6,856 nucleotides of DNA from Phycisphaerae bacterium SM23_33 (lineage in GTDB: Bacteria; Planctomycetota; Phycisphaerae; SM23-33), in the NCBI GenBank assembly GCA_001303665.1, contig LJUF01000188.1:1-6856 (forward strand). Direction: 5' to 3'. The notes beneath the pieces were generated by a model. It did no database searches. It saw nothing but the letters and a program-made list of their open reading frames with translations, and was not told the origin of the DNA. This document shows positions 1-6,856 of the stretch, piece by piece; position 1 is the first letter of the stretch; each line of letters starts with the position of its first letter. A program made the position numbers and the translations under genes.

Positions 1-35
1 CCGGGAGCCAGGATGTCCAGGGCGCGGGCCGTCAT
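1..35 (-). CDS. Possible start of a further gene, cut by the left edge
   Basis: An ATG (33-35) lies four bases after the stop of the membrane protein gene, with TGAGG just upstream, and opens a frame of eleven full codons (MTARALDILAP) that runs off the edge. The tight spacing fits the next gene of the same operon. The peptide is too short to assign; its 'LDILAPG' start faintly recalls DinG-type helicases, which should be treated only as a hint. Confidence 0.35.
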   Translation of the reverse strand, partial: MTARALDILAP

Positions 36-39
36 TGCC

Positions 40-528
40 TCACAGGGGCAGCGGCTCCAAAAGGTGGCCGATGATGACGCGCAGAAACCAGGCCATCCAC
101 ACGATGGAGGTAGCCCCCACGACCATGGCCAGCAGGGTGATGAACTCCCGGCCGCGGACGGCGCTGCTGCGCATGGAGGAGACGATGCGGTCCTTGGCAA
201 CGGTGAGCATGGCCAGCAGCACCGCGGCGACGGTCACGGGGATGGTGCTGCTGTGCACGGCCGAGTAGATCCACACCCGCCAAGTGACCTCGACGTCGCC
301 GCCCTTGTTCAAGAGGTAGTAGTGCAGCCGGTCCGCGCCGGGCGAAGGCTCCCGGCTGATGTGGCCGTGGATGGCCTCGCCCGGCAGCGAGAAGTATGCC
401 ACGGAATAGGCGAGGAAATTGGCCAGCCCCAGCACGATTACCCACAGGCAGATCTTGGTCCGCCGGTTCATGTGCACGTCCGGCAGGTCGGTCGGCTCTT
501 CGGGCAGGTGTTCGGGGCTGTTTCGCAT
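40..528 (-). CDS. Uncharacterised three-helix inner-membrane protein
   Basis: I do not recognise a named family for this 162-residue protein. It has three hydrophobic segments, at about 27-48, 87-110 and 129-154. Basic residues before the first (NRRTK, 21-25) and between the second and third (AKDRIVSSMRSSAVRGRE, 111-128) predict the N-terminus and the second loop in the cytoplasm. The first loop (about 49-86) would face outside and holds GEAIHGHI, LHYYLLNKGGDVEV and WIYSAVHSS. That spacing (G-x-A-x-x-G, H-Y-Y-L, E-V, Y-S-x-x-H) recalls uncharacterised bacterial membrane proteins I have seen, but I cannot name a domain. AAGGGA lies six bases before the ATG. It starts 15 bases after the thiG stop, so it is almost certainly cotranscribed, but membership of an operon is not evidence for a role in thiamine synthesis. 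Confidence 0.8.
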   Translation of the reverse strand: MRNSPEHLPEEPTDLPDVHMNRRTKICLWVIVLGLANFLAYSVAYFSLPGEAIHGHISREPSPGADRLHYYLLNKGGDVEVTWRVWIYSAVHSSTIPVTVAAVLLAMLTVAKDRIVSSMRSSAVRGREFITLLAMVVGATSIVWMAWFLRVIIGHLLEPLPL

Positions 529-543
529 GTATGGTCCCTTTTT

Positions 544-1365
544 TCAGGTGCCGATCACGCCTTCCAGCGGCGAGGAAGCGGTGGCGTACAGCTTGCGGGG
601 GATCCTTCCCGCCCGCCGGGCCAGCAGGCCTGCTTCCAGCGCCAGCCGCATGGCCCGGGCCATAGCGATCGGGTCTTTGGCGCCGGCGATGCCGGTGTTC
701 AGCAGCACGCCGTCGGAACCGAGCTCCATGGCGATGGTCACGTCCGAGGCCGTGCCCACGCCGGCGTCGACGATGACGGGGAAGTCCTCATCGCCGGCCT
801 TCAGGTCCTCCAGGATGATGCGGATGTTGTAGGGGTTGAGGACGCCCTGTCCCGAGCCGATGGGGCTGCCGGCGGGCATGACCGAATCGGCCGCGGCCTC
901 CTTCAGCCGCCGGGCCATCACCGGGTCGTCGCTGGTGTAGCACAGCACCGTGAATCCCTCGCCCTTGAGGGTCTTGAGGGCCTCGAGCGTGCCCACCGGG
1001 TCCGGCAGCAGGGTCTTCCTGTCGCCCAGGACCTCCAGCTTGACCCAGCTTGCGCCGGGGTTTTCCAGCCCTTCCAGCAGCTCCCGCCCCAGCAGCGCGG
1101 TGCGGACGGCGTCGTCGGCGTTGAAGCACCCGGCGGTGTTGGGCAGCAGGAAGTACCGTTGCAGGTCGAGGAAGTCCAGGATGTTTCGGCCCCGCTCGTC
1201 GGCCATCCGCTCGCGCCGCACCGCCACCGTCACCACCTGGCAGCCGCTCTCGGCGAGGGCGTCGCGCATCAGCTCGTAGGTGGCGTACTTGCCCGTGCCC
1301 ACGAACAGCCGGTTGGTGATGCAGAAGTCCCCAATCCGAAGAGGTCTTTCCTTTGCGTCGGTCAT
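544..1365 (-). CDS. thiG: ThiG, thiazole synthase (EC 2.8.1.10)
   Basis: This 273-residue (beta-alpha)8-barrel enzyme joins 1-deoxy-D-xylulose 5-phosphate, dehydroglycine and the sulfur of ThiS thiocarboxylate to form the thiazole phosphate of thiamine. Recognisable blocks are ITNRLFVGTGKY (16-27), the VTVAVRRE segment (45-52), LPNTAGC (74-80), WVKLEVLGD (107-115) with K109 as the likely Schiff-base lysine, MPAGSPIGSGQG (163-174) and DAGVGTASD (200-208) for phosphate binding, and VLLNTGIAGAKDP (220-232). The C-terminus ASSPLEG is also typical. The start at 1365 has CAGGAG five bases upstream and begins just before the conserved first strand; the frame upstream adds up to 50 low-complexity residues and is rejected. 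The enzyme works with ThiS encoded upstream, while the dehydroglycine source (ThiO or ThiH) is not in view. Confidence 0.96.
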   Translation of the reverse strand: MTDAKERPLRIGDFCITNRLFVGTGKYATYELMRDALAESGCQVVTVAVRRERMADERGRNILDFLDLQRYFLLPNTAGCFNADDAVRTALLGRELLEGLENPGASWVKLEVLGDRKTLLPDPVGTLEALKTLKGEGFTVLCYTSDDPVMARRLKEAAADSVMPAGSPIGSGQGVLNPYNIRIILEDLKAGDEDFPVIVDAGVGTASDVTIAMELGSDGVLLNTGIAGAKDPIAMARAMRLALEAGLLARRAGRIPRKLYATASSPLEGVIGT

Positions 1366-1565
1366 CGTCACTCCTGAAATGGCTGCTTCCACAGGCCGGC
1401 GGGCGGCCGCCCCAAATGAGCCTGCGGCAGGTGCAAACACCCTGTGATTCCCTGAACGGGACCTCGTGTTGCCCTCAAAAGAGCCCTCTGCGGCCGGCGC
1501 CAACTTCGCCGCCACGGGCGGCCCTGGCGTGAATTCGTATCATCCCCAACCGCCGCTTGCAAGGC
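1366..1565 (-). other. 200-base gap between thiS and thiG
   Basis: No gene is supported here, although the thiG frame stays open up to 1515. The stretch holds a short perfect hairpin, GCCGCC-loop-GGCGGC (1508-1522), without a T-run, and a 12-bp palindrome at 1401-1412. A very weak promoter-like pair also occurs: TTGCAA (1557-1562) and, 17 bases on, TACGAA (1534-1539). No TPP-riboswitch core was recognised. Confidence 0.4.
1371..1376 (-). promoter_or_regulatory. Shine-Dalgarno site that decides the thiG start
   Basis: CAGGAG on the minus strand lies five bases before the ATG at 1365 and supports this start over the open frame extending back to 1515. Confidence 0.7.
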
Positions 1566-1766
1566 TCATCCCCCGCCGACGAGGGTGACGATCTCGATGC
1601 GGTCTTCGGGGGCCAAGGACGTATCCGCGAAGGCGGCCCGCCGCACCAGCTGCCGGTTCCGCTCCACCGCGATCCTCCTGGGCTGCACCTCCAGCAAATT
1701 AATGAGGTCCGCCACAGTGGACCCTTCGGGCACTTCCTGCTGCCGGCCGTTAACATACACCAGCAT
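1566..1766 (-). CDS. thiS: ThiS, sulfur carrier protein for thiamine thiazole synthesis
   Basis: This 66-residue ubiquitin-fold protein carries sulfur as a C-terminal thiocarboxylate for the thiazole ring of thiamine. It has the family pattern: VNG near the start (residues 5-7), a 'G-S-T-V-A-D-L' helix start (15-21), RIAVERN (31-37), and a D-x-IEIV strand (56-60) leading to the diglycine end VGGG. The last glycine would be adenylated by ThiF, which is not in the window. The start at 1766 gives the normal length and has AAAGG about nine bases upstream. An in-frame GTG 13 codons earlier would add an arginine-rich leader not seen in the family. It is followed after 200 bases by thiG, its working partner. 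Confidence 0.92.
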   Translation of the reverse strand: MLVYVNGRQQEVPEGSTVADLINLLEVQPRRIAVERNRQLVRRAAFADTSLAPEDRIEIVTLVGGG

Positions 1767-1881
1767 ACACCGACGCCTTTGAGAGCCCCCCCTCCGCGAC
1801 GACACCTGCCCACCGCCTCACGGCCGCGCCGCTTCCAGACCGGCAGCAGGAATCCCACCAGACGGCCGCGGCCGGCCCGGC
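1767..1881 (-). other. Intergenic spacer between lon and thiS, no clear signal
   Basis: The 115 bases are very GC-rich and include the self-complementary CGGCCGCGGCCG (1863-1874) just after the lon stop, with no T-run after it. I see no convincing promoter and no TPP-riboswitch core. Read-through from lon into thiS is therefore possible but not shown. Confidence 0.5.
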
Positions 1882-4346
<2,465 letters not shown>

Positions 4347-4350
<4 letters not shown>

Positions 4351-4793
4351 TTCGATTCGGCCCCCTTGGGCATCTTGACCCACAGGAACCCGTTCCGATA
4401 GCAGGCCTCAATTTCGCCCTCGTTCACCGACTGGGGCAGGTCCAGGGCCCGGTGGAAGGGGCCGTGATCGATCTCCATCAGCTGCAGCCGCAGCGGGCAG
4501 CCCTCGACTCGCTTGCAGGGGTCGGAGGTCGGCGGGCTGGGGCTGGGGCGCTGGCCGCGCAGCACCAGCCGGCCCTGCTCCACGCGCAGGTCAACGGCCT
4601 CCGGGTCCACCCCCGCCAAGTCGACCACCAGGAAATACGCCGAGGAGTCCTCGTACAAGTTCACGGCCGGGCTCCAGCTTTCCTTGGGGCGGTAGCGGTG
4701 AAACCCCCGGCCCAGGACGCGATCCACCCAGCGGCCCATCTGGTCTGCCACGGAAGAGAAGTCTTCCTCGGCCACTCGAAGCGGGACGTTCAT
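4347..4793 (-). CDS. hsp20: Hsp20/alpha-crystallin family small heat-shock protein
   Basis: This 148-residue protein is an ATP-independent holdase that binds unfolding cytoplasmic proteins. The alpha-crystallin domain runs from about residue 40 (WSPAVNLYED) to 143: SAYFLVVDLAGVDPEAVDL is the usual early strand pair, MEIDHGPFHRALDLP (106-120) matches the 'ME-x-x-x-G-x-F-x-R-x-x-x-LP' signature, and ACYRNGFLWVKMPK (130-143) matches the 'A-x-x-x-N-G-x-L-x-V-x-x-P' signature. The loop at 83-105 is proline-rich and holds C93 and C99. The protein stops five residues after MPK, so the C-terminal I-x-I/V motif that docks neighbouring dimers in most family members is absent. A purine-rich AAGGGAAGA lies 8-16 bases before the ATG. 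Its TGA overlaps the lon ATG, so it heads a coupled hsp20-lon unit. I see no CIRCE element upstream. Confidence 0.93.
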
Positions 4794-4856
4794 GGTCGTA
4801 TCTTCCCTTTCTTATATCGGTAGCATCGGATCGGCGCCGCGAACTGACCTTATGAG

Positions 4857-4885
4857 ATTGTAGCAGACCGGCGGGAAAATAAAAG
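4857..4885 (-). promoter_or_regulatory. Candidate sigma-70-type promoter for hsp20-lon
   Basis: Between the htrA terminator and hsp20 the minus strand reads TACAAT (4857-4862), one mismatch from the TATAAT -10 consensus. It sits 17 bases from CTTTTA (4880-4885), a poor -35 match, within a locally T-rich stretch (CTTTTATTTT) that stands out from the GC-rich surroundings. Transcription would start near 4850, giving a leader of about 57 bases. Position after a terminator and before an operon supports a promoter here, but the exact boxes are a guess. Confidence 0.3.
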
Positions 4886-4936
4886 CCGTCATGCCCGCCC
4901 GGAGGCCCAGCGGCCCGCGGAAAGGCTGGCGACATG

Positions 4937-4977
4937 AAAAACGCCAGGGGCCAAGCCGTGCAGCCTGCCCCCTGGCG
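4937..4977 (-). terminator. Intrinsic (rho-independent) terminator after htrA
   Basis: Read on the minus strand, a perfect 9-bp inverted repeat, CGCCAGGGG (4969-4977) and CCCCTGGCG (4942-4950), flanks an 18-base loop and is followed directly by five T (4937-4941). It starts about 72 bases after the htrA stop. Stem, position and T-run together fit a classical terminator. The long loop and short T-run leave its efficiency uncertain. Confidence 0.8.
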
Positions 4978-5049
4978 CCCTTGAAGTCCGCTGGACCGAC
5001 CGGCTGTTGCCCGAGTCTGCCTCGTAGGCGGCTCCATCGCCGCGGGCGA

Positions 5050-6585
5050 TTACTTGGGCGATATCATGACGTACCGCCGGTATTCGTTCGACCCGGGCTG
5101 GACCAGGCGGACGACACGCACCCGCACGGCCGCGTCCTTCTTCACCGCGGCCAGGGCCGCGGTGAACTCGTCCGTGGAGCTGACGGCCTTGCCGTTGACC
5201 TGGTCGATCACCATTCCTGGCTGCAGGCCCTTCTCCGCCGCGTCGCTGTCCGGCTCGACGTCCGTGATCAGCACACCGGCGGTCTTCTTGTCGTAGCCGT
5301 AGCGATCCGCCAGCTCTCGGGTCAGCGTCGCCACCTCCAGCCCGTAGCGCTTGGGCCGCTCCTTCTCCGGCTCGGGCTCCAGGCCGGCGAGCATGTCTTC
5401 CGGCTGCTTGCCGACGGTCACGGCCACCGTCTTCTGCTCGCCCTTGCGGTACAGGGTGATCCGGGCCTCCTTGCCCGGCGCGATATCGGCGATGCGCTCG
5501 CGCAGCTCATCTCCGTTGGCCACCGGCTTGCCGTCCACCGCCACGATGAAGTCGTCCTGCTGGACGCCCGCCTTGGCGGCCGGGCTGTCTTCCCTCACCT
5601 CCGTCACCAGCACACCCTTGGTGCCGGGCAGGTTGAAGCTCTTGGCCAGCTCCTCGTCCTCCACCTCCTGGAACTCCACGCCCAGGTAGCCGCGCACCAC
5701 CGTGCCCTTGTCGACGAGCTGCCGCATGACCTTCTTGGCCATGTTGGAGGGGATGGCGAAACCGAGGCCTTCGTTGCCGCCGCTGGCCGAGATGATCCGG
5801 CTGTTGATGCCGATGATCTCGCCCCGCATGTTGACCAGCGGGCCGCCGCTGTTGCCCCGGTTGATGGCCGCGTCGGTCTGGAGAAAGTTCTCATACGGCT
5901 GGGCGCCGGCCTTCCTTCCCTTGGCCGAGATGATGCCGGCGGTGACGGTCTGCTCCAGGCCACGCGGGGCGCCGATGGCCAGCACCCAGTCGCCTACCTC
6001 CATCTTGTCGCTGTCGCCCAAGGGCAGGGCGGCCAGCCGACCGCTCTTGATCTTCACCACCGCCAGGTCCGTCTGCCAGTCGCTGCGGACCCACTCGGCC
6101 TCATACTTCTTCCCGTCGGCCATCACCACCTCCACCTCGTCGGCGCCGCCCACCACGTGGTGGTTGGTCAGCACGTAGCCGTTCTCGGCGTCCACAATGA
6201 CGCCGCTGCCCAGATTGGGCTGCACGTAGTAGCGTTCGCGGCGGGGTGTAGTACGCGGGGGAGCCGGCTCACCCGGCGCCTGGGGGACGCGATCCTCAAA
6301 GAAGCGGCGGAAGAAATCGTCCATGTCGAACATGCGGGGCATCCTGACCCGCTTCTTGACGTACACCTCGACCACGGCCGGCTTGGCCACTTTGGCCACG
6401 GCCCGGAACAGCTCGCTGAGCTGGTCGCGCTGCGAAAGCTTTCCCAACTCCTCCCTGACGGCCGTGTTGGAGCCCTTTTCGGCCGCATAGGCGAACCGCT
6501 CCACCATCCACGGCCCGAAGGCCACGGCCAACACCGCAACCAGAACCAAGCCTGTCAAAGGCATGAACCTGCCTGCTCGCCCCAT
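5050..6585 (-). CDS. htrA: HtrA/DegP-family periplasmic serine endoprotease with two PDZ domains
   Basis: This is a complete 511-residue trypsin-like serine protease of the HtrA (Do/DegP) family, which degrades or refolds damaged envelope proteins. The chosen ATG has a near-perfect AGGAGGAG seven bases upstream; an in-frame ATG 21 codons earlier has no such site. Residues 9-25 are hydrophobic and are followed by an A-Y-A site, suggesting signal-peptide cleavage after about A34 and export, although an uncleaved anchor is possible. Residues 98-118 form a proline-rich loop typical of HtrA. The catalytic triad is visible: H143 (TNHHVV), D173 (QTDLAVVKI) and S246 (GNSGGPL). PDZ1 spans about 297-395, with the carboxylate-binding loop YLGV, and PDZ2 about 412-508. 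Length and layout match DegP/DegQ, so all elements for activity are present. An intrinsic terminator follows, so it is probably the end of its transcription unit. Paralogue-level naming (DegP, DegQ, MucD) is not possible from sequence alone. Confidence 0.96.
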   Translation of the reverse strand: MGRAGRFMPLTGLVLVAVLAVAFGPWMVERFAYAAEKGSNTAVREELGKLSQRDQLSELFRAVAKVAKPAVVEVYVKKRVRMPRMFDMDDFFRRFFEDRVPQAPGEPAPPRTTPRRERYYVQPNLGSGVIVDAENGYVLTNHHVVGGADEVEVVMADGKKYEAEWVRSDWQTDLAVVKIKSGRLAALPLGDSDKMEVGDWVLAIGAPRGLEQTVTAGIISAKGRKAGAQPYENFLQTDAAINRGNSGGPLVNMRGEIIGINSRIISASGGNEGLGFAIPSNMAKKVMRQLVDKGTVVRGYLGVEFQEVEDEELAKSFNLPGTKGVLVTEVREDSPAAKAGVQQDDFIVAVDGKPVANGDELRERIADIAPGKEARITLYRKGEQKTVAVTVGKQPEDMLAGLEPEPEKERPKRYGLEVATLTRELADRYGYDKKTAGVLITDVEPDSDAAEKGLQPGMVIDQVNGKAVSSTDEFTAALAAVKKDAAVRVRVVRLVQPGSNEYRRYVMISPK

Positions 6586-6592
6586 GGCTGTA

Positions 6593-6600
6593 CTCCTCCT
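6593..6600 (-). promoter_or_regulatory. Strong Shine-Dalgarno site that fixes the htrA start
   Basis: On the minus strand AGGAGGAG lies seven bases before the ATG at 6585. It is the best ribosome binding site in the window and rules out the longer in-frame start at 6648. Confidence 0.85.
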
Positions 6601-6683
6601 CTCCAAAGGGTCCTGCAACTTCCATCTGCTCTCGTTGCTGCCTCGCACGGAGCCACCTCAATCTGAATTCTATTACCTCTGAC

Positions 6684-6856
6684 TTATCTTACGGGACCTG
6701 CATCCGCTTTGTTCATTCTATGCAGCCCGGCAAAGACCAAGAGCAGGTAGCAGGCGACAGCCGCTGCCGTGGTGAGCGTGCCCGCAAGCAGGGGCGGGCG
6801 GTGCCCCACGGCCGCGCTGACGGCCCCGGCGCGGACGGCCCCCAGGCCGTTGGCCG
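6684..6856 (-). CDS. C-terminal fragment of a membrane protein, probably an MFS transporter (5' end outside window)
   Basis: The last 56 codons of a minus-strand frame enter from the right edge and end at TAA (6684-6686). The fragment begins ANGLGAVRAGAVSAAVG, has a long hydrophobic stretch at about residues 21-44 of the fragment (LLAGTLTTAAAVACYLLLVF), and ends with a short polar tail. A glycine/alanine-rich 'N-x-LGA-x-RAG' segment before a final helix resembles the last transmembrane part of major facilitator (MFS_3-like) exporters. That is recognition by pattern, and no substrate can be inferred. The other two minus-strand frames here give arginine- and proline-rich peptides without membrane character, which favours this frame. 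It lies 98 bases upstream of htrA, with no terminator visible between them. It could be another polytopic membrane protein. Confidence 0.45.
   Translation of the reverse strand, partial: ANGLGAVRAGAVSAAVGHRPPLLAGTLTTAAAVACYLLLVFAGLHRMNKADAGPVR

Noticed and set aside
13..1377. Plus-strand open frame of 454 codons
   Set aside because: It lies opposite thiG and the membrane protein gene, is rich in Gly, His, Gln, Val and Arg without domain character, and is a GC-driven shadow of the minus-strand genes.
1863..1874. Palindrome CGGCCGCGGCCG after lon as a terminator
   Set aside because: It has no loop and no T-run after it, and such palindromes are expected by chance in GC-rich DNA.
4794..4936. 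CIRCE (HrcA operator) or ROSE/fourU RNA thermometer upstream of hsp20
   Set aside because: I looked for TTAGCACTC/GAGTGCTAA repeats and for a U-rich pairing partner to the ribosome binding site and saw neither. Secondary-structure folding would be needed to exclude other thermometers.
6586..6648. Earlier in-frame start for htrA
   Set aside because: The ATG at 6648 adds 21 polar residues before the signal sequence and lacks the strong ribosome binding site seen before 6585.
4891..6666. Plus-strand open frame of 591 codons
   Set aside because: It is antisense to htrA, which has a full catalytic triad and two PDZ domains. The frame has a His/Leu/Gly/Asp-rich composition and no recognisable motif.
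6586..6683. htrA promoter with TAGAAT as the -10 box
   Set aside because: TAGAAT occurs on the minus strand in this 98-base spacer, but no -35-like hexamer lies at a suitable distance, so I do not list it as a promoter.

Overview
The window is GC-rich bacterial DNA (roughly mid-60s % G+C by eye, not computed). Every gene I can support lies on the minus strand, so the locus reads right to left. The proteins are typical bacterial housekeeping and stress proteins. The Lon-Hsp20 pairing, the Hsp20 subtype and the small membrane protein make me lean towards Planctomycetota or a nearby phylum. That is a weak inference and no marker gene is present to settle it.

Reading in the direction of transcription: the window opens in the last 56 codons of a membrane protein, probably the C-terminal helix of a major facilitator transporter (6684-6856). 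Next is a complete HtrA/DegP-type envelope serine protease with two PDZ domains (5050-6585), preceded by a very strong ribosome binding site and followed by an intrinsic terminator (4937-4977). A new transcription unit then appears to start in the roughly 140 bases before an Hsp20-family small heat-shock protein (4347-4793). The Hsp20 stop codon overlaps the start codon of the ATP-dependent protease Lon (1882-4350) as ATGA.

Downstream of lon, after 115 bases with no visible terminator, come the thiamine-thiazole genes thiS (1566-1766) and thiG (544-1365), separated by a 200-base gap. A three-helix membrane protein of unknown function (40-528) starts 17 bases after the thiG coding region, and a further reading frame (1-35) starts 4 bases after that and runs off the left edge.

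Functionally there are two themes. The first is protein quality control: HtrA in the periplasm or envelope, and Hsp20 holdase plus Lon protease in the cytoplasm, probably made together by translational coupling. The second is thiazole synthesis for thiamine, with the sulfur carrier ThiS and the synthase ThiG; ThiF, ThiO/ThiH, ThiC and ThiE are not in the window. I found no mobile elements, CRISPR arrays, rRNA or tRNA genes, and no clear evidence of a previously undescribed system. The points most worth a second look are the coupled Hsp20-Lon pair, the Hsp20 without the usual C-terminal I-x-I motif, and the uncharacterised membrane protein in the thi region.
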